A DNA stretch of 64,000 nucleotides from Paratinospora sagittata (lineage: Eukaryota > Streptophyta > Magnoliopsida > Ranunculales > Menispermaceae), in assembly GCA_035771175.1 (NCBI GenBank), contig CM069604.1, forward strand, positions 18,787,115 through 18,851,114. Direction: 5' to 3'. Shown here piece after piece: positions 45,046 through 55,618 of this stretch. The notes under the pieces are model-generated. The model did not search any database. It was not told the origin of the DNA and saw only the letters and a program-made list of their open reading frames with translations. Position 1 is the stretch's first letter; the number at the start of each line of letters is the position of its first letter. Position numbers and translations under genes: made by a program.

Positions 45046-45202
45046 TATAACTGCATCATTGATTCTTTGAAACCTTCAAGTAAGATTAGATATGTTATTT
45101 GTACAGTAATATCATAGACAAAATGTCGCTTGTAATCATCAAAATATCTTTTATATTAGGGACATATTCTTCGTAAGGGACGTGAGGATAATTGGTTCAA
45201 CA

Positions 45203-45770
45203 CTAGATACCAATCTAATCCTAAAGAGTTTCATCTAAAGTGTGTTAAACGAATATTTCGATACATTAGTGGCACACTAGATATGGGTATCTAGTACGCT
45301 AATGGAACATCTTTCAATTTCAAGAGCTTTGTTGATTCCGACAATGCCGGAAGTTTAATAGATCGAAAAAGTACCTCAGGATTTTGTCACTTCATGAGCG
45401 ATTCACTCAGTTCTTAGTTTAGCAAGAAACGGAAGTCAGTGGCATTATCAACAGTAGAGGCTCAATATGTTACAGTCGGTAGTTGTTGTGCTCAAGTGTT
45501 ATATCTTCAAAACAACTTTCAAATTATCAAATCAATATTCCACGTGCGGATATTTATTGTGATAATACAAGCGCTATAAATATTTCTAAAAACCCCATAA
45601 TGCACTCTCGAACGGAACACATTAAAATTAGAAATCACTTTCTTCGAGATCATGTGCAACATGGAGATGTGAAATTGATTCATATTGGAACTAAAAATTA
45701 GTTAGCTGATATCTTCACTAAGCCTTTGGCTAAATTGGGCATGTTTGACTTTTCAAAATGGCCAAGTGCT
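45203..45770 (+). pseudogene. Copia RNase H of element E, 3' part
   Basis: This continues the gene interrupted at 28561: PKEFHLKCVKRIFRYISGTL, a TAG, FVDSDNAGSLIDRKSTSGFC, SVALSTVEAQYV (the family's TEAEY is VEAQY, so the Glu is lost), CDNTSAINISKNPIMHSRTE, IRNHFLRDHVQHGDVKLIHI and finally LADIFTKPLAKLGMFDFSKW with a natural stop near 45770. A frameshift near 45510 (after CAQVLYLQ) and several stops break it. The C-terminus is complete, giving the true end of pol that D has lost. Confidence 0.88.
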
Positions 45771-46474
45771 TAATTAACTATGCATTTATCCACCATCTCC
45801 GGGACGTGATATAGTTATCCATGTCGGCTCCTTATCTGCTACCTCATTTGTTGCTACTACTGTCATACCTGATGCAGATGTTGGTACCACCCCCACGGCA
45901 AACGATGCCCCGACCTCACCTAACATACTCGCCGAGGTAGGATCTCTTGATCCTTGATCGTCACCTCCGTCATAAGCACACCCTCTTTTTTTATGTTTCG
46001 AAAGGGGGAGAGATTAGTATGATTGACTAGATGATTCTATGCACACACTCAGCGGGAGAGTACTTTATACACTCAAGGGGAGTGTTTGGAGTTGGACATA
46101 TATTTTGGAGATTTTTTGGTATGTTTTCTATTTATTTTTTTTTACACTTTTGTACTCTTTGTGTACTTATGTTATTTGTGCTTTATCTTTTTATGTACAT
46201 ATCTATGATGATCACATGTATATGTTCGATTTGACTATATTTGTACACATGTACATTTTGTGCTTATTGATCATATCTTGGAGTATGTTTTTATTGATAT
46301 CTAATTTATTATTCCATGTGATATTGAATGTTAAATCTTTTATTAAGTGGTATATTTTTAAAAGTTGCATAATAAAATTATTTACTTCACTCATTCATTT
46401 ACTTGAGAAATTATGTTTCTTGCTTCAATATGGCCAATAGTGAAATTGTTTGAAATCATAAAAAAAAGGGAGAG
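45771..46474 (+). other. 3' untranslated region and polypurine tract of E
   Basis: No convincing gene. Purine runs AAAGGGGGAGAGA (near 46000), CAAGGGGAGTG (near 46075) and AAAAAAAAGGGAGAG (46460-46474) occur; the last lies directly before the LTR start. The section at 46090-46440 is T-rich with no recognisable product. Confidence 0.7.
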
Positions 46475-47102
46475 TGTTGATGTAACTACTCTCACCCAGT
46501 TTTGTTTTGATGATTGCAAACAACATACATGTATTATATAATCTCTTTAATGTAGCTGTTTCAGTGCTAACTAGTTATATCTAATGGATTCAACTGCATA
46601 GTCAAAGCATGTGAAAGGAATAACACCTCAAGAAGATTCAAGAGCTTCATGGTTGTATTCTCCCTTTATTAGACTCTTAGTGTTGTAGAGTAACTTTTAC
46701 TAGTTCCAACCACACATGATTTGCATCTTTTCAAAAATCATTCATATAGTTTAATACACTCATGCATATACATTATTATATGATTATTATCATGCATGCA
46801 CATAATTTAGTTTGATAATTATGCTATGACTTAGTTATAATTGTTTATCATACACATATTGATCAGTGTTTAACATGCATTCATCTTGTCAACTTTGCAT
46901 GGTTTTACCGTTTCACATGCCTTATACTTATTGCTTTAATCATTGGTTTAATCGATCGAATCATTTATGTTTAACTATGTTAATTGTACCTTAATCCTGT
47001 CAAAAATGTTTTTAAATGTTTTTAAAATGTTATTCTATGTTTTTGACAATTTCCTAAACCTAAAATGATCAAAAATTGAGTCTCTTTCACTTGGCAGTGA
47101 AG

Positions 47103-47261
47103 GAACGCGCTCCTAAGATTTTTTCCGCGACTCAGTGATTTTTTATCAAGGTTTAAGGAATGCGCTCATTGTAAGAGGAACGCGCTCCTTAATTGGAGGA
47201 AAATTTGAAAGTTCTCAGATTTCAAACCAGAAACGCGCTCCTGTGTTATGGAACGCGTTCC
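47103..47261 (+). repeat. GGAACGCG(T/C)TCC palindrome array in E LTR
   Basis: Copies at 47103, 47157, 47177, 47230 and 47250: GGAACGCGCTCC (twice), GGAATGCGCTCA, GAAACGCGCTCC, and the perfect palindrome GGAACGCGTTCC. All lie upstream of the TATA-like box at 47284. Confidence 0.7.
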
Positions 47262-47283
47262 TGTACCTCGGTGTGGTGTTCAT

Positions 47284-47291
47284 CTATAAAT
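47284..47291 (+). promoter_or_regulatory. TATA-like box of E LTR
   Basis: CTATAAAT just downstream of the palindrome array; a second copy lies in the duplicated segment near 49345. Confidence 0.5.
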
Positions 47292-47397
47292 GCTGCACTT
47301 GCTCATTTGAAGAGCAACTTTTGCAAAATCTAAAGAATTTGTATATTTTTCGTCTAAGCCTTTTTACAAGCCAACAACAAGTTCTTGAGTCATTTAT

Positions 47398-48258
47398 AAG
47401 TAAATGATACACACATCAAATGATAAAAACACTATAATCAAGATCATTCACACCAAATTAACACACGTACGTACATCAACAATAATTCATACAAGATTAA
47501 CATTAATGAATCATGCATCATTATTGGAAATAATACATGCAAGATTATTAAGTATAACACGTGTAAAATTATCATAGATGATATATTCAAATGAACATAA
47601 ACTAATCATCATACACACATTGGAAGCGATAGAATATGTAAGGTTCAAATTACATACTTCCATTCAAATTGAGCAAGTATCATAATATCAATTAAGTATC
47701 AATGTTCAATAACATTGTTCAATATTAAATGGATTAAAACATATAAAAACTTGATACACGTGATCCATTTAATATAGATGAAAATTCTCTATGTGAACAT
47801 ATGATAATCAATTCTATCAAGCTCACAAGATACACATGTACACATTACATATCTTACTTGATGATCAAAATATACATCATTCATAACATGATCAGATCAA
47901 TTAAGTTTGAAGCATAGGCAATGAGATTTAATACTCATTTTAATTAATGCCTAAGATATTTTCAAAATCATACAAATATTATAATTAGGCGTAGTATGAC
48001 AAGAAAAGTTTATCCAACTCATTTATTACTCAAGCATGTATATAGTACTTATCAATAACATGATGTATGCAATAAAAATGATATGATAAGTATCATGCTT
48101 AAATGGATATTAAATGTTTCAATATACACATATCTATTAATACACAATTTATTTATGCTTAAGAGGATATGTTCAGGCCATTTGTGAAATAACACAATAG
48201 AAATATTTGAATTTAAATAGAAGTGTTGCCCTCAAGCGTAGACCAATCATGTAGCACT
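47398..48258. other. AT-rich noncoding part of block F
   Basis: About 860 bp of AT-rich sequence with many CATGTAT / ATCATAC-like words. I see no gene, repeat array or LTR signal here. Confidence 0.4.
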
Positions 48259-49284
48259 TCAAGGAACCTCGAAACTTACATTTTGGTCATCAGTTGTGTT
48301 GTTCGAGTCCTTGTTGCATCCAAGTAGTTTCCTAATCCAAGTTTTCCATCTTGGAATCAGAAACCTTCGAATGTGAACTTGAATATTTAGATCTTCGTCT
48401 TCATCAGTTGAGGTGTAAATGAATGAACCACTAGATATGGCACTTAATGTTTGATCATCCTCAACTTGTTCTTCTTCATCGTACTGATCATTTACCAATG
48501 ATGATATTTCACTTTCATCCATTCTATCTCTGTCATCATCACTTGGTAAGTTGTCAAACATTTCTTATGAAAAAACTTGAAATTTTCAAGCGATCTTTTT
48601 AGCACTTCAGTTCTTGTTGTTGTTTCATCCTTGGCTTCTATAGATATCAGCAAATTGCAAAACTCTTCCAAGGTAAACTCCCATGGATTAAACACTTCTG
48701 CTATGCTTGTAAGTTTTTCAGCCCAATAACTCAAAAGTTTGTTAGCAAAGCAGACGAGGCTAATCCCATATGGTATAGCTTGATCCGGATCCTTTAAGTC
48801 TTCAAGAATTGATCTGAATCTGGAACACGCCACTTCAATTGGTTCATTTTTAGGAATGTTCAAATCTTCTATCTGCATCCCTGAGTCTTGATTCTCTATT
48901 ATCGAGTGGCTCATAATGAACCAAATGAAGCAATGCCCTTGCTTCTTTTGCAGTCTCACATTCACTAACTAGTTCTAACTCGTTATCCGGGAGACTATAA
49001 AGTAAGGCATACACCGCCTTCGAATTTAGACAATACTCTTCTCTTTCTTAAGTTGTCCAAAGCTCAGTTGGCTTATCAGGAAGAGTATAGCCATTTTCCA
49101 CCATTTCCCAAATATCAACATCTTGTGAGCTCATAAATGTTTTCATGAGAATCTTCCACTCATGAAATTCTTCTTTTCTAAACAATGGTGGTCCGTCGGT
49201 GTATATGCTATTGTCCATAATATAACTAGTTGAGCATTGTCCTGCTATCTTACTCAAAGAAATTGTTAGATAACTTTGATACAA
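48259..49284 (-). pseudogene. Copia-type gag in block F
   Basis: Gag of the family C kind. Minus order: MDNSIYTDGPPLFRKEEFHE, MSSQDVDIWEMVENGYTLPD, stops near 49050-48960, EPIEVACSRFRSILEDLKDP, GISLVCFANKLLSYWAEKLT, WEFTLEEFCNLLISIEAKDE, a frame change near 48520, then a short acidic region to 48259. The RPPLF, DIW and ACSRF-SILED blocks align with the gags at 24210 and 58492. It lacks the second half of those gags. A decayed primer site lies just upstream (49291-49302). Confidence 0.78.
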
Positions 49285-49290
49285 AAACCC

Positions 49291-49302
49291 ACTCTAATAC
49301 CA
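49291..49302 (-). other. Primer-site-like sequence of block F
   Basis: The minus strand reads TGGTATTAGAGT, 10 of 12 matches to the tRNA-iMet site. It lies two bases from TTAACA, which is the edge of the 150-bp direct repeat. Confidence 0.65.
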
Positions 49303-49304
49303 CT

Positions 49305-49458
49305 TGTTAACGAACGCATTCTTGTACCTCGGTGTGGTGTTCATCTATAAATTCCACACTTGCTCATTTGAAAAGTAACTTTTGCAAAATCTAGAGAACT
49401 TGTGTATTTTTCGTCTAAGCCTTTTTACAAGCCAAAAACAAGTTCTTGAGTCATTTAA
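49305..49458 (+). repeat. Second copy of 150-bp direct repeat flanking block F
   Basis: It matches 47244-47397 from TGTTA through GTACCTCGGTGTGGTGTTC to CTTGAGTCATTTA with few differences. The two copies bracket block F. Confidence 0.85.
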
Positions 49459-50308
49459 TCCTTCTTTCAAAGAAAAAGTTCAACAACATTTAATCATTTG
49501 ATCCAATCTTCTGAATAGTTCTCCACATCTTTCAAAACCTTGAAAAGCTCTCTTGTGCAAGTGTTCAAAACGTTTCAAGTGTTTCTATATCTTCTATTTG
49601 AGTCTTGATCATGATTTCTTGCTTCCAACTTCACACAAGAAGAATCTTGGTGCTTAAACCTTACTGAGTGGCGTATACATGTCTAATCTAGATTCTTATG
49701 ATTTCGGGTTTATGCAAATCAGTTTTTGTGCTTAGATTACAATCTTTAAAACTGATTTTGTATTGATTTTGTTTGTGAAACTCTATCTTGATCTTCAAAA
49801 CAAATTACCTTGTTTAGTGGTTTCATAAATAGTTTGACATATCGATTCATGTGTTAACATCATATTATATTGAATCGAAGTTTTTGATCATACTTGATTT
49901 GGTTGATTCTTGATCTTAATTACAATTTCATTTAGAGTCATCAAGTTTTGATCATCGAAGTATATTGATTCTCATGCTTTAAACATATCATTATTTAGAA
50001 TCAATATCTTGATAGTTGTGCATATTCGATTCACTATTTTACATTACATATATTTGAATCGATTGTATTTGACAAAAACCTATTTCAACATTTTGCATCA
50101 TTTAGAATCATAGTGGTTGGAATAGTAATTATTGTCTTATTCAATATTATAAGCTTAAATTGTTGAGAGTGTTTTTGGAACACTTTTCTATATCTTTGTA
50201 ATCTTGATGTAATGTTGACTTGCTAAAGTCAACCGGGATATTACCATTGTTTGCACGACACGTAACCACGCCCATAAGTTGGTTGCAAGTTGTGGCTTTC
50301 TAGCCAAG

Positions 50309-51749
50309 TGATAGTTGCATATTTAGATAGGTTTTAGACCATGTATTAGGATGATTTATGCATTAATTTAGTGTGTTTATGTTAGTTTTGATGCATTTGT
50401 TAGTTTAGGAATAAATTGGTTTTTATGCATTATTTCGGTTTACTAGTTTATAAGTTGGATCAATTTATGTTTTGTGGGTGTTAATTACTTGTTTTGCATT
50501 GTTTTGTAGGAATTTAGATGTGTGGAAGTGAGCATGAATGATGGAAACAATATATGAGAAGGCTAGATGATGATTCATGAAGAACCCAAGTCAAAAAGTA
50601 GAAGAAAATTGGCTAAGTCCACAAGAAGAAAGGAAAAAAGGGCAAAAATCACGATTTTGGGCGCCGCGGCGCTAAAAGGTGAAGAAAAAGTAGAAGGATT
50701 TATTGCTCAGAGCGTCACGGCACTCAAAAGCAGCGTCACAACACTGGAAGAAGATGGATGGAGCGCTGCGACGCTGATAAGTGATCTAGTTGTGTTTTTG
50801 GCAACTTTGGACGATTTGGTTTTTTTGGGGACTTTCTAATTATTTTCAGAAGAGAAGGGGGGCACATTATATATCACACTTTAGGGTTTTTCAAGGAGAA
50901 TAGATTGGAATAGGGTGGAAAACAAAGTTTTACGGCTGGAGCGAAGTGGAGAAGAAGATCCACATTGAAGATTATTTCTAATCTCTACAACATTCTAGTT
51001 TGTTTCTCTTGGTTTTTATTCATGTTCGAACTGATAGTTCATTTTTTTTATGTTTTCAGTCATGAGCTAAACCTCTTTCTCGAAGTGTAGATTGATCCAA
51101 GCTTGATACTATGTCTAGTTTTATGGTTTAATTATTGTTAATAAAGCTTTTATAGTTTATTTATATTTCTCTGGGTGTAATGTTTTTGATCCATTGATCA
51201 CGGATTAGATGATCATAGACTTGAGGTAGATGCTTCAAAAGAGGGTACCTTGGGTTAGAATTTGGGATATATAACCCAAGCAATCGTGAGACTCGCAAGG
51301 AGATTGAGAACCTTTGAAGTCGTTAGGTGGAAATCATAAAACTTAATGAGTTGTCGTCGTTTTAGGTTTTCATCGAAAGAGTAAAGCCAAGGCGACAATA
51401 ACATGCTCTAGTTGTTGCTTCAAAAGAGGGAGTTAGAAACGTTAGGATTTCCGACTTATAAACGAAGAACTAATTTAATGATAAAACATATATAATGGCA
51501 TAGTTGATGGTGAGGTGACATCGAACCTCTACACCATTCTACCATTGATTTTCCTATCTTATTTTTATTACATTGTTAATTTAATACTTAGTTATTTTAA
51601 TTACTCAATCACTCGATTTCAATTGTCTTGATAAAGTTAGGGTTAAAACGTGATAGCTAGTGTAGTAATCATCCCCGAGGACGATATCCGATATCTTATC
51701 GGAATAAATTATAACTTGATGTTGTATACTTGCAGGTTTGTGTGTAACA
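50309..51749 (+). repeat. 5' LTR of Athila-like element J
   Basis: 1441 bp, TGATAGTTGC to GTGTAACA. It aligns with A and S. CG-rich modules lie at 50661-50776 and a TATATATC box near 50874. Left flank is CCAAG; the right end of J is missing. Confidence 0.9.
50661..50776 (+). repeat. CG-rich module array in LTR J
   Basis: Perfect palindrome GCGCCGCGGCGC (50661-50672) followed by AGCGTCACGGCACTC, AGCGTCACAACACTG and AGCGCTGCGACGCTGA variants. Located about 100-210 bp upstream of the TATA-like box. Confidence 0.65.
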
Positions 51750-51755
51750 AGTTTT

Positions 51756-51773
51756 TGGCGTCGTTGCCGAGGA
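51756..51773 (+). other. Primer binding site of J (tRNA-Asp type)
   Basis: TGGCGTCGTTGCCGAGGA matches TGGCGCCGTTGCCGGGGA at 16 of 18 positions, six bases after the LTR end. Confidence 0.88.
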
Positions 51774-51935
51774 TAATTACTAGTTTTCACTACTATTGTG
51801 TTAGTAACTCTGATTTTAATTTAGATTTTATTTTATTTTCTAAATTTTTTTATCTTTGTTTCTTAGTTTATTTTAGTTTTTACTACTTTATACTTTGTTT
51901 CTTTCTTTGTTTATGTTTTATAGGATTTCAAGAGT

Positions 51936-52727
51936 TTATGCAACGAGCAAGAAGTTTTGAAGTACTAGCGTTTAATCCCGAGATTGAACGTACTCTTAGA
52001 AGACTGAAATAAGAGAGAAGAAGAGAAACCGAAGCAATGGCGGACGAGCAAAATCAGTTGACCTTGAGAGACTACTTCAAGCCGGTCATTAATGAGATTT
52101 ATTCAAGTATAGTCCATGTTCCTATCAATGCGAACAACTTTGAGCTGAAACCGGCGTTAATCTCGATGGTGCAACAATATCAGTATAGGGGGTCGCCTAC
52201 TAAAGATCCTACTATCCACATCACTACCTTCTTGGAGATGTGTGATACGGTCAAGAAGAATGGTGTTACTGAGGACACCATACGACTGAGATTGTTCCCT
52301 TTCTCTCTAAGGGACAAAGCAAGAGCATGGTTGCAATCTTTGCAACTTGGAAGCATAGCCACATGGCATGAGATGGTACAAAAGTTTTTCCCACCAGCCA
52401 GGATCGCCCAACTAAGAGCTAAGATGGGGCAATTCAAGCAACAAGAGGTGGAGTCACTTTATGAGGCATGGGAAAGGTTTAAAGAACTCTTGGGAAGTGT
52501 CCTCAACACGAATTCCAAGATTGGCTACAGATATTGTTCTACAATGGGATGACATTCTCCACATGGACACTAGTTGATGAGGCGGCCGGTGGATCATTGT
52601 TGACAAAGACGGCTACTAAGGCACTGAACATGTTGGAGGATATGGCTGCCAACACTTATGAGGTTCCGGGTGCACGATCAATAGTAAAGAAGGTGGCCGG
52701 TATACATAAAGTAGATCCATTTACATC
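51936..52727 (+). pseudogene. Athila-like gag of J, cut by LTR L
   Basis: ATG at 51938 gives MQRARSFEVLAFNPEIERTL and stops at a TAA after about 24 codons. In the same frame the next ATG (52037) opens the core: LTLRDYFKPVINE, RLRLFPFSLRDKARAWLQSL, FFPPARIAQLRAKMGQFKQQ, LYEAWERFKELLG. A frameshift near 52490 moves the continuation to FYNGMTFSTWTLVDEAAGGS and MLEDMAANTYEVPGARSIVK, cut at 52727 by the gypsy LTR L. Compared with A, the same two segments and the same early stop region are seen. The rest of the element is absent. Confidence 0.88.
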
Positions 52728-53245
52728 TGTAATACCCTAGGTTTGCACACAAAAAAGAAAATTATTAAATTGAACTTCGGGCACCTGCCCAGATGGTCGG
52801 GCACTTTTTTTCTATAAAAGAAATCCCCCCTCATTTTCACACCAAATCACTTGTTGATTTCTCTTTGTCCTTGAGTTTTTCTCTTCTCTCTTTGAGACTC
52901 TCTTCGTGGTGCAACGCAATTTTGCTCGTGGGAAGGCGTCAGTTCTAGAAGGAGTTATTATCTGAAGGTGGGGGATAAAACATAGGTTTGCGTGTCTTAT
53001 AACTTTTATTAAAGTTTACATTCATTTATCATTATGTCTACTATTCATTTACACCGTATTATTGCGTATAATGTTCATACCTGTCATACTTATGCCTGTA
53101 TATTGGGAGTTCATGTATTACACTGTTACTATGCCGGATTAGTGGTCAATCTGACTCAACCAGACATTATCTTGTCCTCAGTAACTTTAAATAGTAAACG
53201 GGAGGCAGCATGCTGCTCTAGACGATTGGTATTTAAGTAAACCTT
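52728..53245 (+). repeat. LTR fragment L, related to G1 LTR
   Basis: It starts TGTAATACCCTAGG. From ACACCAAATCACTT through GTTTGCGTGT and TTAAAGTTTACATTCA it matches the G1 LTR at 7795-8010. Where G1 has the GAACGTTC array, L has only GGGCACCTGCCC...GGTCGGGCAC. Left flank ACATC. It is cut at 53246 by LTR M. Confidence 0.82.
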
Positions 53246-53381
53246 GTTGGCCCAGATATGTCCAAGAGGGGGGTGAATTGGACACTTAAACGATTTTAAA
53301 AATAATAACAATGGCAAAGATACAATGCAGAAAATTAACAAATATGCACAGTTAATTTATAGTGGTTCGGCTACTTGCCTA
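53246..53381 (-). repeat. LTR fragment M (family C type)
   Basis: It ends GGGCCAACA at 53246 and matches the same terminal region of N's LTR (59651-59790). It is interrupted after 136 bp by N. Confidence 0.75.
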
Positions 53382-53569
53382 TGTTGGTCCAATTATGTCT
53401 AAGAGGGGGGTGAATTGGACACTTAGACAATTTAAATTTTTTTTCAATGGCAAGATTAAAGTGCAGAAAAATAAGCAAGGATTCACAGTCGATTTATAGT
53501 AGTTTGGCTACTTGCCTACGTCCACTACCTAACCTCCTCAGTTAGGATTTTAACCTTATCACTATAGAC

Positions 53570-53720
53570 CTTCTTACGGGTGAAGATCAAACCGTTACAC
53601 CTTTTCTCCACTTGCGCGGGTGAGAACAACCGTTACACTGCCCAGCTTCATGGCGTGAGACCAACCTATCTCAACTTACAAGTATGAGAACTACCGTTTA
53701 TTCGTTGACAAAAGAATATC
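53570..53720 (-). repeat. R/U5 hairpin-unit array, N left LTR
   Basis: Units (plus reading): CTTC-TTACGGGT-GAAG, TTCTC-CACTTGCGCGGGT-GAGAA, CTCA-ACTTACAAGTA-TGAG. Fewer and more decayed than in C3. Confidence 0.6.
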
Positions 53721-54354
53721 AACTCAGTAGTTTATGTAACTACTGTTACAACCTTGATACATTATACAGGATATGAAATTGAGTACAACTGTATCCCATG
53801 AACTATCTCTCAAATTATTCTTTCAGCAAGAATGATATAAGTTAAAACAGTGTTGAACGATTTGAGTAAAAACAGTTCAAAACTTCAAATAGATTTTCAG
53901 ATAAAGATAAAATGTTAGCTCAGTAGGAAAATCTTTTGAATAAATAAAATCTCAAAGAAAACTACTGTGAAAACAGATCGACTTAAACGTTCTCTTGACC
54001 AGATGAAAATTCAATTAACTTTCAAAAAGTGTTTTAGCACAGAGAATTTTCGGTGCTTAACAAATTGTTAAGTGACTGTATTTATAGACTTGAAGAGATG
54101 AAGTTGTTGTTCATTTGAACTTCAAATATGAACGTATACTCACAACAGCTAGAATATACCACGAAAATGGCAATTGCACAATTCATGAATATTTTGTTTT
54201 TCTCCAAATACACGAATAAGGAAAGTTTTAGAAGACGTGGCTCGTGATTCAAAAAATATCTCTTACAAATACAGAAAATTGATTTTGTACAAAATGTTGT
54301 TCTGAAATGGTGGTGAAAATACGTACATGTCAGAACAGTAAAAATATCATTTTT

Positions 54355-54920
54355 GTCGTTTTGTTCCTTTAAGGGCGCACATAGAACATCAATGTCTTAC
54401 TGAACAATGAAGTGAGGGCGCTACTAAGTAGTAAGCGTCCTGACTTGCTTTGACAATTAAACGACTTAAAGCGTGATGGCGCTACTTCGCAGTAAGCATC
54501 ATGTTTTGTTTCAAAACGTAAAACATATGAGGGCGTTACTTAAGAGTAAGCGTCCTGACCTATTAAAAGCAGTTTTAAAACAATGTTTAAGCGCGCTAAC
54601 GGACGGTGAGCGCCCTGAAAGTTATTTAAGTTGATTCTAAAGATGAGGGTGCTCCTATACAAGGAGCGTCCTGATAATTCATTCAACTTATAATTTATCA
54701 GCGTCCTTAAAGATAGAGATCACTTAAAGATAAAAAGATCTTTCAGCAAGCTAAAACTAAGTCAGCATCCTGACATTCTCAAAGGTTGATAAAAGAAATG
54801 TCACTACTAACGAGTAAGCGTCCTTATTAAATAGTTCAACTCAACCTTGAACGTCCTAGCATTTTATCAGCGTCCTGACTCATAAAGTCCTGGAGGGCGC
54901 TGTTAAAACATTAGCGTCCT
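54355..54920 (-). repeat. U3 array of GGGCGCT / AGCGTCCT motifs, N left LTR
   Basis: About eight pairs, such as GAGGGCGCTACTAAGTAGTAAGCGTCCTGAC. Confidence 0.76.
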
Positions 54921-55269
54921 AAAAGACTTTATAAAAGCAGTTTTTTATTTCTCAATTAAAACTAGATAAACATCATTGTTTCTTTTAATCAAAACAAATA
55001 CTTTAGAAATCATAAGGTATGATTAAAATGTTACGATCAAAATATGCAAACGATAAAAATCTTGCTGAGAGTAAGATGATTGATAAACTTTATATTTTAA
55101 GTACTGACAGACTCGAAACTTTACTTTGATGTTCAATAGGCTTGTGATCACAGTTCCTTGATCTTGATTCTTGATAAATCTGAAACACTTGACAAGATCA
55201 TTAAATAGACCAACCAGAGATATTTGGAATCATCAAAACATTCATGTTATGGGGTTCACTGAGATAACA

Positions 55270-55618
55270 ATCTCCCCCTTTTTTATGATTTCAAATTCTC
55301 AGAGATCATGCAGATAAATATATTCATGTAATCAAACATATAACGAATTTAGAACGATATTTGTAGTCATGTCAGTTCTATTTGATTTTAATCATACAAT
55401 TTACATGGTAAGATGCAAACAATGCAGAATACAAACAATGTCAAGTATAAACAAGAATGAATACATTAACTTGGATAGAACACAGTAACTTGGATAGAAC
55501 TCCCCCTTACATGTAAACTCCCCCTTACATGTAGCTCCCCTTGAGCTAATTTAGCCTTAATATATTCAATCTGCAATCTCTTCTCCCCCTTTTGAAAACA
55601 TCAAAAAGTGGGTAGGCT
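55270..55618 (-). other. Polypurine tract and 3' spacer of N
   Basis: The minus strand reads AAAAAAGGGGGAGAT directly before the LTR. Several GGGGGAGTT-type runs lie at 55500-55540, like those in D. No gene seen. Confidence 0.65.

Larger units (their letters stand above)
28562..45202 (-). mobile_element. Ty1/copia element D, split by gypsy element H
   Basis: A complete copia element once H (about 29355-37474) is taken out, roughly 8.5 kb. Minus order: 5' LTR 45202-43602, primer site, gag, protease, integrase, RT, RNase H, polypurine tract, 3' LTR in two pieces (38647-37475 and 29354-28562). TSD CTAGA on both sides. Order PR-INT-RT-RH is diagnostic of Ty1/copia. It inserted into E's reverse transcriptase/RNase H gene. 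Many stops and frameshifts. Confidence 0.92.
43602..45202 (-). repeat. 5' LTR of D
   Basis: 1601 bp, TGTTGAACCAATTATCC (45202) to GGCCAACA (43602). In element order: U3 motif array 45045-44685, TATA-like TATATATA 44403-44396, hairpin array 43990-43805. Confidence 0.92.
46475..50308 (+). repeat. 3' LTR of E, interrupted and truncated
   Basis: It starts TGTTGATGTAACT. It carries GGAACGCGTTCC-type palindromes (47103-47261), then a TATA-like CTATAAAT (47284-47291). A 1.9-kb block (F) flanked by a 150-bp direct repeat lies at 47398-49304, after which LTR sequence continues to 50308, where J begins. The lost end is represented by the inverted copy at 26635-27519. Confidence 0.75.
53382..55269 (-). 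repeat. N left LTR
   Basis: 1888 bp, TGTTATCTC (55269) to TTGGACCAACA (53382). It holds the U3 array (54920-54355) and hairpin array (53720-53570). It is longer than the N middle LTR because that copy lacks about 500 bp. Confidence 0.88.

Noticed and set aside
46031..46440. A hydrophobic reading frame in the E 3' region as an env-like membrane protein
   Set aside because: It is explained by T-rich sequence; there is no signal peptide, no conserved partner in D, and it overlaps other frames equally open.
47398..48258. A hidden gene in the AT-rich part of block F
   Set aside because: No reading frame of useful length, no codon bias and no similarity to the other element proteins seen here.
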